This document shows, in pieces, positions 8,923 through 17,475 of a DNA stretch of 64,000 bases (within the stretch, counting starts at the first letter, position 1; each line of letters begins with the position of its first letter). Location: positions 5,994,001 through 6,058,000 of the forward strand of contig NZ_JAPZBC010000001.1 of the NCBI RefSeq assembly GCF_027460265.1, read 5' to 3'. The translations under genes and the position numbers were made by a program. Below the pieces are notes generated by a model. It did not search any database. It saw nothing but the letters and a program-made list of their open reading frames with translations, and was not told the origin of the DNA. This DNA is from Streptomyces sp. WMMC940 (GTDB lineage Bacteria > Actinomycetota > Actinomycetes > Streptomycetales > Streptomycetaceae).

Positions 8923-9492
8923 TCAGCCGTCGAGCCGCAGGAGCAGTTCCTCGGTCTCCTCGCCCCTGGCGTGGGCGAAGCCGCTGTCCCGCCCGGTCAC
9001 CGTGAAACCGCACTTGACCAGCACCCGCAGGGAACCCGTGTTGTCGGCGGCCACGCGGGCGTGCAGCGGCCGTTCCGGCACGGTCAGCAGCAGGGCGCTC
9101 AGCGCGGCCGTGGCGACACCCCGCCCCCACAGGGCGCGGTCGATCCAGTAGGTCACCTCGCGCTCGCCGGGCGGCCCGTACACGGCGGCGTGCCCCGCCA
9201 CTGCGCCGTCGACGAGGACGGTGCGGTTGACGTCGTCCGTGCCCAGGACCCGCTCCCAGTGGGCGTCGAACCGGGCCCGGTCGCCCGGGTCCTCGGCCGT
9301 GAACGCGGCCATGCGCCCGGCCTCGGGGTCCTGCATCAGCGTGAAGAGGACGTCGAGATCGGAGGGTCGGACCTCACGGAGGACGACCTCCGCCCGAGCC
9401 CCGCGAAGGGGGCCTTCCGCACCGGCGGGGTGGGGAGCGGCCTCTCCGGACCCCTCCGACCTCGACTCGGTCCACTGGTCCGAGGTGTTCAC
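8923..9492 (-). CDS. GNAT-family N-acetyltransferase
   Basis: 189 residues from a GTG at 9492 preceded by GGAGAGG. The GNAT fold is recognisable: VLREVRPSDLDVLFTLMQDPEA at the start, the acetyl-CoA loop motif RALWGRGVATAAL and the downstream VAADNTGSLRVLVKCGF block typical of RimJ/RimL-like enzymes. The substrate is unknown. The 259 bases between this gene and the penicillin-binding protein gene hold nothing recognisable. Confidence 0.88.
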   Translation of the reverse strand: MNTSDQWTESRSEGSGEAAPHPAGAEGPLRGARAEVVLREVRPSDLDVLFTLMQDPEAGRMAAFTAEDPGDRARFDAHWERVLGTDDVNRTVLVDGAVAGHAAVYGPPGEREVTYWIDRALWGRGVATAALSALLLTVPERPLHARVAADNTGSLRVLVKCGFTVTGRDSGFAHARGEETEELLLRLDG

Positions 9493-9652
9493 CGGTACCT
9501 GCCTCTCCGCCGCTCTCGGCCCGTCCTGCGTGTGGTGATCGTGTGGCTGTGGCCAGGACGTTCCGCCGGTCCTCCGGCGGGGTGCGATCCCGGGTTCCAC
9601 GCGGTGCGCTGACCGAAGTGCCAGGAGCCCGGCGCCCGGCCTGACGGAGTCG

Positions 9653-10423
9653 TCAGAGCCGCCGGGTGGCGAGCGTCAGCCGGTCCCGCGCGTCGAACAG
9701 CGCGTTCTTGATCGTCTGCTCGTGCGCGGGGGTCAGCCGGGCCACCGGCACCGAGCAGCTGATCGCGTCGCGGGCCGGGGTGCGGTAGGGGATGGCCACG
9801 CCGAAGCAGCGCAGGCCCAGCGTGTTCTCCTCCCGGTCCACGGCGTACCCCTGCTCGCGGACCTGCCGCAGCTCCTCGATCAACCGCTCGCGGTCGGTGA
9901 CGGTCCGCTCGGTGAGCGCGGGCAGCGTCTCCGGGAGCATCTTCCGCACCTGTTCGTCGCTGTGGGTCGCGAGCAGCGCCTTGCCGAGCGAGGTGGAGTG
10001 CGCGGGCAGCCGGCGGCCGACGCGGGTGAACGGCCGCAGATAGTGCTGCGACTGGCGGGTGGCGAGGTACACGACGTTCGTACCGTCGAGCCGGGCCAGG
10101 TGGATGGTCTCCGCGGTGTCGTCCGAGAGCCGGTCCAGGGTGGGGCGCGCCGCCGCGACGACCTCGTCGCCGTCGATGTACGACGTGCCGACGAGCAGGG
10201 CCCGTACGCCGATGCCGTAGCGGGTGCCGGTCGCGTCAGTCTCCACCCAGCCGAGCTCGACGAGGGTGCGCAGCAGCATGTACAGGCTGGACTTCGGATA
10301 GCCGACGGCCTCCTGGACGGCTGCCAGCGAGTGCATTCCGGGGCGGCCCGCGAAGTACTCGAGCAGCTCCACCGTCCGCACCGCGGATTTGACCTGTGCC
10401 CCACCCTGGTCGGCAGTCGCCAT
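9653..10423 (-). CDS. IclR-family transcriptional regulator
   Basis: 256 residues from ATG 10423. An N-terminal winged helix-turn-helix (about 12-70, with AVGYPKSSLYMLLRTL as recognition region) is followed by the IclR effector-binding domain (about 85-250, with HLARLDGTNVVYLA, LPAHSTSLGKALLA and EENTLGLRCFGVAI). It is divergent from the aldehyde dehydrogenase gene, and a palindrome lies between them. The family normally represses adjacent catabolic genes and is released by a pathway metabolite. It probably controls the dehydrogenase and itself. Confidence 0.93.
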   Translation of the reverse strand: MATADQGGAQVKSAVRTVELLEYFAGRPGMHSLAAVQEAVGYPKSSLYMLLRTLVELGWVETDATGTRYGIGVRALLVGTSYIDGDEVVAAARPTLDRLSDDTAETIHLARLDGTNVVYLATRQSQHYLRPFTRVGRRLPAHSTSLGKALLATHSDEQVRKMLPETLPALTERTVTDRERLIEELRQVREQGYAVDREENTLGLRCFGVAIPYRTPARDAISCSVPVARLTPAHEQTIKNALFDARDRLTLATRRL

Positions 10424-10502
10424 GGTCCTCAACCCTTCTTGACCGCGCAGAACGCCCGGAAATAGAGTCACCGACGACCCCACTATTCATCATCGGGAAC
10501 CC

Positions 10503-10520
10503 TGTTCAGAATACCGAACA
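10503..10520. promoter_or_regulatory. Putative IclR-type operator palindrome
   Basis: TGTTC at 10503-10507 and GAACA at 10516-10520 form arms separated by eight bases; 14 of the 18 positions are palindromic. It lies between the divergent regulator and dehydrogenase genes, 20 bases before the GTG of the latter. The placement suits repression of both promoters; binding is inferred. Confidence 0.55.
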
Positions 10521-10540
10521 ACTCGGGGAAGGAAGCCGCG

Positions 10541-12073
10541 GTGGGAGCAGCACCAGTCTGGAGTGTGGACCCCCGAACCGGGAAGCCGCGCGAGCAGGTT
10601 GCGGTCGAGGCCACGGCGGAGGAGGTCGACCGCGCGGTGCGCTCCGCGGAGGCCGCCCGTGCCGCCCTGGGCGACCGCGGGGCCAGGGCCGCCCTGCTGC
10701 GGACCACCGCGGACCTCCTGGACGAGTCGGGGCGGCACGTCATCGAGGCCGCCGACGCCGAGACCGCACTCGGTCCCGTCCGGTTGACCGGTGAACTCGC
10801 CCGGACCACCGCCCAGTTGCGGGCCTTCGCGGACGTGGTCGACGAGGGCTCCTTCCTGGACATCCGCATCGACCGCGCCGACCCCGCGCGCACCCCGCCG
10901 TGGCCCGACCTGCGCCGCTGGAAGATCCCTCTCGGCGTGGTCGCCGTCTACGCGGCGAGCAACTTCCCCCTCGCCTTCTCCGTGCCCGGCGGCGACACCG
11001 CGAGCGCCCTCGCCGCCGGCTGCCCCGTGGTCGTCAAGGCCCACCCCGACCACCCGGCGACCTCCGAACTGTGCGCGGCACTGCTGCGCGCGGCGGCCCG
11101 GCGCTCCGGACTGCCCGAGGACGTCGTCGTGCTGGTGCACGGCTTCGAGGCGGGCGTCGAGCTCGTGGGCCATCCGCTGGTCGCCGCGGCCGGGTTCACC
11201 GGTTCGGTGCGCGGCGGACGCGCCCTCTTCGACGCTGCCGCCGCCCGCCCGGTGCCGATCCCCTTCCACGGGGAACTCGGCTCCCTCAACCCGGTCGTGA
11301 TCACCGAGGCCGCGGCCGCGGAGCGTGCCGAGTCCATCGGCAGGGGTCTTGCCGGCTCGATGACCCTGGGGGAGGGGCAGTTCTGCACCAAGCCCGGATT
11401 CGTCCTCGCCCCCGCCGGCGACGCGGGCGACCGGCTGCTGAAGTCCCTGACCGCCGCGGTGAGCGAGACCGATCCCGGGGTCATGCTCGACCACCGGATG
11501 CGGGACGCCTTCATCGCGGGCGTGGGCGAGCGGGCCGCACTGGAGGGCGTCGAGTCGCCCGTCACCCCCGGCGCGTGCGGCGACCACAGCGTCAGCGCGG
11601 GTTTCCTGACCGTGCCGGCGCGGCGGTTGACCGAGGAGGGACCGCACGACCTGCTCCTGGAGGAGTGCTTCGGCCCCGTCGCGGTCGTCGCCCGCTATGA
11701 GGGCACGGACGAGATCGAGGCCGTGCTGTCCCGGCTGCCGGGCAATCTCACGGCCACGCTGCACGTCTCCGAGGAGGAGGCCGGGGGCCCCGCCGCGGAA
11801 CTGCTCGCCTCGCTCACCGCCCTGGCGGGCCGCGTCCTCGTCGACGGCTGGCCGACCGGCGTCGCCGTCGCCCCCGCCCAGCACCACGGCGGCCCCTACC
11901 CGGCCACCACGTCCACCTCCACCTCGGTCGGCGCCACCGCGATCGAGCGCTGGCTGCGGCCCGTCACCTTCCAGTCCGCTCCTTCCGCCCTGCTCCCGCC
12001 CGAGCTTCGCGACGACAACCCGCTCGGGCTGCCGCGACGGGTCGACGGGCATCCGGAGGCTCCACGAGGGTGA
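10541..12073 (+). CDS. Aldehyde dehydrogenase (NADP+), alpha-ketoglutaric-semialdehyde type
   Basis: 510 residues. GTG 10541 is preceded by GGGGAAGGAA. The sequence matches the ALDH branch that oxidises 2,5-dioxovalerate/alpha-ketoglutaric semialdehyde: VVAVYAASNFPLAFSVPGGD for cofactor binding, GSLNPVVITE, and GQFCTKPG carrying the nucleophilic Cys282. In bacteria this branch completes oxidative breakdown of pentoses, sugar acids or hydroxyproline to 2-oxoglutarate. No upstream pathway enzyme is adjacent here, so the natural substrate remains open. Likely controlled by the divergent IclR regulator. Confidence 0.92.
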   Translation: MGAAPVWSVDPRTGKPREQVAVEATAEEVDRAVRSAEAARAALGDRGARAALLRTTADLLDESGRHVIEAADAETALGPVRLTGELARTTAQLRAFADVVDEGSFLDIRIDRADPARTPPWPDLRRWKIPLGVVAVYAASNFPLAFSVPGGDTASALAAGCPVVVKAHPDHPATSELCAALLRAAARRSGLPEDVVVLVHGFEAGVELVGHPLVAAAGFTGSVRGGRALFDAAAARPVPIPFHGELGSLNPVVITEAAAAERAESIGRGLAGSMTLGEGQFCTKPGFVLAPAGDAGDRLLKSLTAAVSETDPGVMLDHRMRDAFIAGVGERAALEGVESPVTPGACGDHSVSAGFLTVPARRLTEEGPHDLLLEECFGPVAVVARYEGTDEIEAVLSRLPGNLTATLHVSEEEAGGPAAELLASLTALAGRVLVDGWPTGVAVAPAQHHGGPYPATTSTSTSVGATAIERWLRPVTFQSAPSALLPPELRDDNPLGLPRRVDGHPEAPRG

Positions 12074-12274
12074 CCGGGTGACCGACCGTGCGCGCGGGCG
12101 GGGGGCGGACGCCCGATCCCGGCGGCCCGCGGGCGGGAACGCCGGGTACCGGCGCTCCCGTTCGACGGGAGCGACGCGCCTCCCGCCGTGCGTCGACCGC
12201 CTCGCCGCGGGGCTCACCGCCGGCCGCGGGACGGATCAGCCGGTGCGCCCGGACTCGCCGTAGGCTACGGAGAC

Positions 12275-13318
12275 ATGGACACCCTGGGAGGCGCCGAGTT
12301 CGCGCCCACGTCGACGTATCTGAACACCTCCAGCTGCGGTCTGTGGCCGAGGCGCTCGGTGGAGGCCGTCGGAAGGCTCGCTCAGGAGATCGCCGACGGC
12401 CGCCCGGAGGGCTCGGGCAGCACCGGGGTCGTCGAGGCGGCCCGGGCCTCCTTCGCGCGACTGACGGGCGTGTCCGCGGACCGCGTGGCGCTGGGCGGCT
12501 CCGTCGCCGTCCATGTGGGGCTGATCGCGGCCTCCCTTCCCGCCGGAGCCGAAGTCCTCGTCCCCGAGGGGGAGTTCAGCTCCATGGTCACCCCGTTCAC
12601 CACCCGGGACCTGAAGGTGCGGTACGCCCCGCTCGACTCGCTCGCCGAGGCGGTGGGGCCCGGCACCACGCTGGTGGCCCTCTCCGCGGTGCAGTCCGCC
12701 GATGGCCGGATCGCCGACCTGCCCGCGGTGCGGGCCGCGGCGGCCGCGCACGGGGCGCGCGTCCTGCTGGACGCCAGCCAGGCCGCCGGCTGGCTGCCGT
12801 TGGACGCCGGACGGTACGACTACACGGTCACGGGCGGCTTCAAGTACCTGATGTGCCCGCGCGGCGCCTCCTTCCTCACCGTCACCGAGGAGGCCCAGGA
12901 ATCGCTCGTCCCGGTGCACGCGGGGCTGTTCGCGGCCGAGGATCCCGAGGGCAGCACGTACGGGCCCGTCGAGGAGTTCGCGCGTTCGGCCCGGCGCTAC
13001 GACGAGCCGCCCTCGTACCTCGCCTACCACGCGGCCGCGCGGTCCCTGCCGCTGCTGGAGGAGATCGGCATCGCGACGGTCCACGCCCACAACACCGCGC
13101 TCGCGGCCCGGTTCCGGGAGGGCCTGAGGGAGTTCGGGCACGAGCCCGTACCCGGTGACTCGGGCATCGTCGCCGTGCCCGGACTCGGCGAGCGCCGGCC
13201 CCTGCTGGCCCGTGCCGGGATCGTCGTGTCGGCCCGCGCCGGCAATCTGCGGGCCTCCTTCCACCTCTACAACTCGGCGGCGGACGTCGACCGGGCGCTC
13301 GACGTGCTCTCGGGCTGA
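12275..13318 (+). CDS. Class V aminotransferase (PLP-dependent)
   Basis: 347 residues. The fold-type I pattern is clear: LNTSSCGLWP near the start, the Asp-Ala-Ser-Gln block VLLDASQAAGWLPLD, and the PLP-binding Lys in TGGFKYLMCPRG. It resembles the kynureninase/cysteine desulfurase-like group; no active-site Cys loop for desulfuration was recognised, so the reaction is unknown. A TAGGCT hexamer at 12261-12266, eight bases before the ATG, suggests a leaderless transcript. The gap of 201 bases after the dehydrogenase argues for separate transcription. Confidence 0.85.
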   Translation: MDTLGGAEFAPTSTYLNTSSCGLWPRRSVEAVGRLAQEIADGRPEGSGSTGVVEAARASFARLTGVSADRVALGGSVAVHVGLIAASLPAGAEVLVPEGEFSSMVTPFTTRDLKVRYAPLDSLAEAVGPGTTLVALSAVQSADGRIADLPAVRAAAAAHGARVLLDASQAAGWLPLDAGRYDYTVTGGFKYLMCPRGASFLTVTEEAQESLVPVHAGLFAAEDPEGSTYGPVEEFARSARRYDEPPSYLAYHAAARSLPLLEEIGIATVHAHNTALAARFREGLREFGHEPVPGDSGIVAVPGLGERRPLLARAGIVVSARAGNLRASFHLYNSAADVDRALDVLSG

Positions 13319-13432
13319 GCCGGCGGGGCCGACGACCCGGCGCTCCCGCCCCGGCCCGGCGTACCGGGTGCGCCGGCGTTCCGGACCGGTCCGAAGGTCG
13401 CTCCGGGCGGCTGACCGCGGCCCGGGCACGGG

Positions 13433-13464
13433 AAGGGGCCGGCCGCATGAGCGGCCGGCCCCTT
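13433..13464. terminator. Bidirectional hairpin terminator
   Basis: Perfect 14-bp stem (13433-13446 with 13451-13464) and ATGA loop, built from GGGGCCGGCCGC and its complement. It stands between the convergent aminotransferase and ectD genes and probably ends both transcripts. Confidence 0.75.
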
Positions 13465-13551
13465 GCCCGCACCTCACGGCGCCCGCACCGAGATGCGGCC
13501 ACCGCGCTCCGACGCCGTGTTCCGGAGCGTCCCCCGGAACCGGCCCCGAGC

Positions 13552-14442
13552 TCACCTCACCGGTGTGAAGTCCCGCGCCCCGATGAAGGTCGGGCGCGGC
13601 ACCGGTGCCGCGAACGGCTCCCGCGCGGCGTTCTCCACGCTGTTGAACACGATGAAGACGTTGCTGCGCGCGTACGGGGTGATGTTGTCCCCGGAACCGT
13701 GCATCGCGTTGCAGTCGAACCAGGTCGCCGAGCCGGCCCTGCCCGTGAACAGCCGGATGCCGTGCCGGTCGGCGAACGCGGTCAGCGCCTCGTCCGACGG
13801 GGTGCCGGCGTCCTGCATCTGCAGCGACTTCTTGTAGTTGTCCTTGGGCGTCTCACCGGCGCAGCCGAGGAAGGTCTTGTGCGAGCCGGGCATGATCATC
13901 AGCCCGCCGTTGGTGTCGTAGTTCTCGGTGAGGGCGATCGACACCGACACGGTCCGCATGTGCGGCAGCCCGTCCTCGGCGTGCCAGGTCTCGAAGTCCG
14001 AGTGCCAGTAGAAGCCCGAGGCCCCGAAGCCCGGCTTGACGTTGATCCGCGACTGGTGGACGTAGACGTCCGAGCCGAGGATCTGCCGGGCGCGGCCCAC
14101 GACGCGCTCGTCGCGGACCAGGGCCTCGAAGATCTCGCTGATCCTGTGGACCTCGAAGACCGAACGGACCGACTGCGACTTCGGCTCGACGATCGAGCGC
14201 TCGTCGGCGCGGATCAGCGGGTCGTTGACCAGCCGGTCCAGCTCGGCGCGGTAGACGTCCACCTCGGCCGGGGTGAGCAGCTCCGGCATCGCGAGGAAGC
14301 CGTCGTGCTCGAACCCCTGGAGATCGGCCGCGGAGATCGGGCCCGGCGCGCCGGGCGGTGACCACACGACGGGGTCCCGGCGGGGGACGGCCGTCTCCGT
14401 GGCGCCGCGGGTCGGGTAGAGATCGGTGATCGCGGTGGTCAT
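13552..14442 (-). CDS. ectD: Ectoine 5-hydroxylase
   Basis: 296 residues, the usual EctD length. Non-haem Fe(II)/2-oxoglutarate dioxygenase converting ectoine to 5-hydroxyectoine. The iron-binding HxD is in FYWHSDFETWH, the distal His is in NAMHGSGDN, and the EctD signature block around the first motif is intact. It is the last gene of ectABCD; its start lies two bases after the ectC stop, so the two are translationally close. Its presence means hydroxyectoine is made, a trait linked to heat and osmotic protection. Confidence 0.97.
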   Translation of the reverse strand: MTTAITDLYPTRGATETAVPRRDPVVWSPPGAPGPISAADLQGFEHDGFLAMPELLTPAEVDVYRAELDRLVNDPLIRADERSIVEPKSQSVRSVFEVHRISEIFEALVRDERVVGRARQILGSDVYVHQSRINVKPGFGASGFYWHSDFETWHAEDGLPHMRTVSVSIALTENYDTNGGLMIMPGSHKTFLGCAGETPKDNYKKSLQMQDAGTPSDEALTAFADRHGIRLFTGRAGSATWFDCNAMHGSGDNITPYARSNVFIVFNSVENAAREPFAAPVPRPTFIGARDFTPVR

Positions 14443-14444
14443 GG

Positions 14445-14873
14445 TCAGCCCTCCTCGGTGAGCTGGGGGTCCCCACAGGCCTCGGGCTCTGGGGGAGGGT
14501 AGACGCCGTTCTCGTCGTGGTCCTCCCGTCCGGTGACGGCCGGGTTGAAGACGCAGACGCAGCGGAAGTCCGTCTTGGGACGCAGCGTGTGGCGCTCGTG
14601 GCCGTCCAGCAGGTACATCGTGCCGGGCTCGATCCAGTGCGCCTCACCGGTCTCGTCGTTCGTCAGCTCCGCCTCGCCCTCCACGCAGAGCACGGCCTCG
14701 ACGTGGTTCGCGTACCACATCGACGTCTCCGTACCCGCGTACAGCACGGTCTCGTGGAAGGAGAAGCCGACCTTCTCCTTGGCGAGCACGATGCGCTTGC
14801 TCTCCCAGGTGCCGGACTTCGACTTGACGTGCCGGTCGGTGTTCTCGATGTCCTTGAGCGATCGGACGATCAC
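14445..14873 (-). CDS. ectC: L-ectoine synthase
   Basis: 142 residues from GTG 14873 ([16 protein letters not shown]). Cupin enzyme that cyclises N-gamma-acetyl-diaminobutyrate to ectoine. The family blocks [33 protein letters not shown] and [14 protein letters not shown] carry the metal-binding residues. The C-terminus is Pro/Glu-rich and slightly longer than the roughly 130-residue family norm. An upstream in-frame extension (to 14954) would overlap ectB and lacks conserved sequence, so it was rejected. Confidence 0.97.
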   Translation of the reverse strand: MIVRSLKDIENTDRHVKSKSGTWESKRIVLAKEKVGFSFHETVLYAGTETSMWYANHVEAVLCVEGEAELTNDETGEAHWIEPGTMYLLDGHERHTLRPKTDFRCVCVFNPAVTGREDHDENGVYPPPEPEACGDPQLTEEG

Positions 14874-14931
14874 GGTGTGTTCAGAACCTTTCTTTTCCTC
14901 GCCGTACGGGTGTGCCGCCGCGGGGGCGGCG

Positions 14932-16200
14932 TCAGGCGGTCTCGCGGACGGCACGGGCCAGTGTGCGCAGGCCCTCGTCCAGCTCGTCGGGCGTCACGGT
15001 GAGCGGCGGCAGCAGCTTCACCACCTCGCTCTCCGGCCCCGAGGTCTCGAGCAGCAGACCGAGCTCGAACGCCCGGGCGCAGACCGCCGAAGCACGGCTC
15101 TTGTCGGTGAACTCCACACCCCAGACCAGACCGCGGCCGCGGTACCGGGCGCCGAGGGCTGAGTTCTCGTCGCAGATGCCCAGGAGGGCCTGCTCGACCT
15201 GCTCGCCGCGGGCGATGGTCTGCTTCTCCATCTGCCCGTCGGCCCAGTACGTGCCGAGCGCGGCGGCCGCCGTGACGAACGCCGGGTTGTTGCCGCGGAA
15301 CGTGCCGTTGTGCTCGCCCGGCTCCCAGACGTCCAGCTCCGGGTTGAAGAGGCAGAGCGACATGGGCAGGCCGTAGCCGCTGATGGACTTCGACAGGGTG
15401 ACGATGTCCGGGGTGATGCCCGCCTCCTCGAAGGAGAAGAAGGCACCGGTGCGGCCGCAGCCCATCTGGATGTCGTCGACGATGAGCAGCATGTCCTGAC
15501 GTCGGCACAGATCGGCCAGCGCGCGCAGCCACTCGGCGCCGGCGACGTTGATGCCGCCCTCGCCCTGCACGGTCTCGACGATGACCGCGGCGGGCTTGTT
15601 CAGCCCCGACCCCTGGTCCTCGAGCAGCCGCTCGAACCAGAGGAAGTCCTGGACCTGGCCGTCCAGGTAGTTGTCGAACGGCATCGGGGTGCCGTGGACC
15701 AGCGGGACGCCGGCGCCGGCGCGCTTGAAGGCGTTGCCGGTCACGGCCAGGGAGCCGAGCGACATCCCGTGGAAGGCGTTGGTGAAGGAGACGATCGCCT
15801 CACGGCCCTTCACCTTCCGGGCCAGCTTCAGCGCCGCCTCGACGGCGTTGGTTCCGGTCGGGCCGGGGAACATCACCTTGTACGGCAGGTCACGCGGCCG
15901 CAGCACGACGTTCTGGAAGGTCTCCAGGAAAGCGCGCTTGGCGGTCGTCGCCATGTCCAGGCCGTGGGTGATGCCGTCGCGCTCCAGGTAGTCCAGCAGC
16001 GCGCGTTTCAGCACGGGGTTGTTGTGGCCGTAGTTGAGTGATCCTGCGCCGGCGAAGAAGTCCAGGTAGGTGTGGCCGTCCTCGTCGGTGAGGCGTGCGC
16101 CCTGCGCGCGGTCGAACACGGCGGGCCAACCGCGGCAGTAGCTGCGCACCTCCGACTCCAGGGTCTCGAAGACACTCAGGGCGGGCGGGGTGATGGTCAC
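14932..16200 (-). CDS. ectB: Diaminobutyrate-2-oxoglutarate aminotransferase
   Basis: 422 residues from GTG 16200, preceded by AGGAG. Class III aminotransferase making 2,4-diaminobutyrate from aspartate semialdehyde with glutamate as donor. PLP-binding Lys271 is in LSKSISGYG, and the cofactor blocks [16 protein letters not shown] and [12 protein letters not shown] are intact. It is separated from ectA by 121 bases without an obvious promoter or terminator and from ectC by 58 bases. Confidence 0.97.
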   Translation of the reverse strand: MTITPPALSVFETLESEVRSYCRGWPAVFDRAQGARLTDEDGHTYLDFFAGAGSLNYGHNNPVLKRALLDYLERDGITHGLDMATTAKRAFLETFQNVVLRPRDLPYKVMFPGPTGTNAVEAALKLARKVKGREAIVSFTNAFHGMSLGSLAVTGNAFKRAGAGVPLVHGTPMPFDNYLDGQVQDFLWFERLLEDQGSGLNKPAAVIVETVQGEGGINVAGAEWLRALADLCRRQDMLLIVDDIQMGCGRTGAFFSFEEAGITPDIVTLSKSISGYGLPMSLCLFNPELDVWEPGEHNGTFRGNNPAFVTAAAALGTYWADGQMEKQTIARGEQVEQALLGICDENSALGARYRGRGLVWGVEFTDKSRASAVCARAFELGLLLETSGPESEVVKLLPPLTVTPDELDEGLRTLARAVRETA

Positions 16201-16321
16201 AGCGTTTCACTCCTGATATGGGGATCGGACGGAGCTGGGATGCGGGTCTTGCGGTCGCGCAGGGCGGGCCGGAGCCGGACCGGCGCGGAAAGTGGGTCCG
16301 GGATCGGCCGGTCCACCGGTC

Positions 16322-16816
16322 TCAGTCGCCGATGGGGCCGATGCGGTACAGCACCTCGGGCTCGTGTCCCCCGTCGGGGAAGAGCCCGCCGTCGAACAGG
16401 ACCTCGCGGTCCAGTGACGCGCCGTGCCGGTCCGCGTACGAGGTGAAGAGGCGGTCCGAGGCGGTGTTGTCCGGAGTGACGGTCGTCTCGACCGCGCGGA
16501 CGCCGCGCGGGACGACCCGGTGGGTGAGCGCGTCGAGGAGCGTGCCGGCCAGTCCCCGGCCGCGGTGCTCCCCGTCGACGGCGACCTGCCAGACCACCAG
16601 CACGTCCGGCCGCTCGGGCCGGACGTAGCCGGTGACGAAGGCGATCGGCTCACCGTCCGGGCCGCGGGCCACCACGGAGGTCGCGGCGAAATCGCGGCAC
16701 CACAGCAAATAGCTGTACGAGGAGTTGAGGTCCAGGACCTCGGAGTCGCGGGCGATACGCCAGATGGCGGCTCCGTCCTCCACGCTCGGGCTGTCGATGC
16801 TCAATGCGGTGGTCAT
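16322..16816 (-). CDS. ectA: L-2,4-diaminobutyrate acetyltransferase
   Basis: 164 residues from ATG 16816. GNAT enzyme that acetylates diaminobutyrate, the second step to ectoine. EctA-specific LDLNSSYSYLLWCRDF and the acetyl-CoA loop HRGRGLAGTLLDAL are present, as is TPDNTASDRLF. First gene of the operon; the promoter lies in the AT-richer stretch to its right. An upstream in-frame extension exists but lacks EctA similarity. Confidence 0.97.
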   Translation of the reverse strand: MTTALSIDSPSVEDGAAIWRIARDSEVLDLNSSYSYLLWCRDFAATSVVARGPDGEPIAFVTGYVRPERPDVLVVWQVAVDGEHRGRGLAGTLLDALTHRVVPRGVRAVETTVTPDNTASDRLFTSYADRHGASLDREVLFDGGLFPDGGHEPEVLYRIGPIGD

Positions 16817-17168
16817 GCGGATTGAATTTACCGAGCAAATTCGTAAATTGCATCGGGGAGAGGGGTTGGCGGGGCTCGATCCGTGTGTTATCGCGCGGGC
16901 GCGCGCCCTGGCGCGAGCCCAGGGTGAACTCTCCGCATTTGCCCGGGAGTTATTGGACATAAGGATACCTGTGTGGTGTCTGTCACACGCTTGTCACGTC
17001 CGTGGAACGGTCTCGGAATCGTGGGGGAACTCATGCGTTTAGGGTCCGAAAAAGCGGGCAGACGAATCCAGGGAGCCGCCCCTGATAAAGCAGCTCCCTG
17101 CGTTCATCCAATAATGCGCTCTTTATATTTCGGTGAGATCGAGAAGAAGTCGAGGGGAATTAGTTCTG
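16817..17168 (-). promoter_or_regulatory. ectABCD upstream region with AT-rich inverted repeat
   Basis: This 352-base stretch is distinctly AT-richer than its surroundings. AATTTAC (16825-16831) and GTAAATT (16843-16849) form a perfect inverted repeat centred about 20 bases before the ectA start, a plausible operator overlapping the 5' leader. Further right, CAGGGAGC (17069-17076) pairs with GCTCCCTG (17093-17100) in an eight-base stem with a 16-base loop. No gene was recognised. Published work reports GlnR repression of ect genes in S. coelicolor; a clean GlnR box was not identifiable by eye. Confidence 0.5.
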
Positions 17169-17396
17169 TCAGGTTTTCGTGACCGCGCGGAGGGCCCCGG
17201 CGACATCCGTGACCGCGTTCAGCGTGTCCGCCCCGGGCCCTGCCCCGGCGCGGACGCAGCCCTCCAGCGGCAGCGGCGCCTCCCCCTGGGTGATCACCAC
17301 GTCCGCCTCGGTGGAGAGGGGCCCGGCGCCCCGTCGCTCGATGGCCGCGCAGTGCGCGGCGGTCAGCGGGGTGGGATCCAGGAACGGATGGGTCAC
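17169..17396 (-). pseudogene. Remnant of a class V aminotransferase
   Basis: A minus-strand frame starting at GTG 17396 (THPFLDPTPLTAAHCAAIE) reads like the first 60 residues of a roughly 370-residue PLP-dependent alanine-glyoxylate-type aminotransferase, including ADVVITQGEAPLPLEG. It then jumps to a short tail (VAGALRAVTKT) and stops. The PLP Lys region is missing, so this looks like an internally deleted gene. Its conserved N-terminal pattern distinguishes it from chance frames. It faces away from the amidohydrolase gene. Confidence 0.5.
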
Positions 17397-17462
17397 GGAG
17401 GTGCCCGCTTCGCCCGGACGGATGTTCGGTGATGTCCCCGGTCGGGGGCAGGACAGGGCTCG

Positions 17463-17475
17463 TAGAGTGCTGGTC
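17463..17475 (+). promoter_or_regulatory. Leaderless -10 element of amidohydrolase gene
   Basis: TAGAGT at 17463-17468 fits the TAnnnT -10 consensus and ends exactly seven bases before ATG 17476, as expected for a transcript starting at or next to the start codon. No ribosome-binding site is present. No clear -35 was picked by eye. Confidence 0.5.

Noticed and set aside
16817..17168. Small RNA or riboswitch upstream of ectA
   Set aside because: The 8-bp hairpin at 17069-17100 is isolated and no conserved riboswitch core was recognised.
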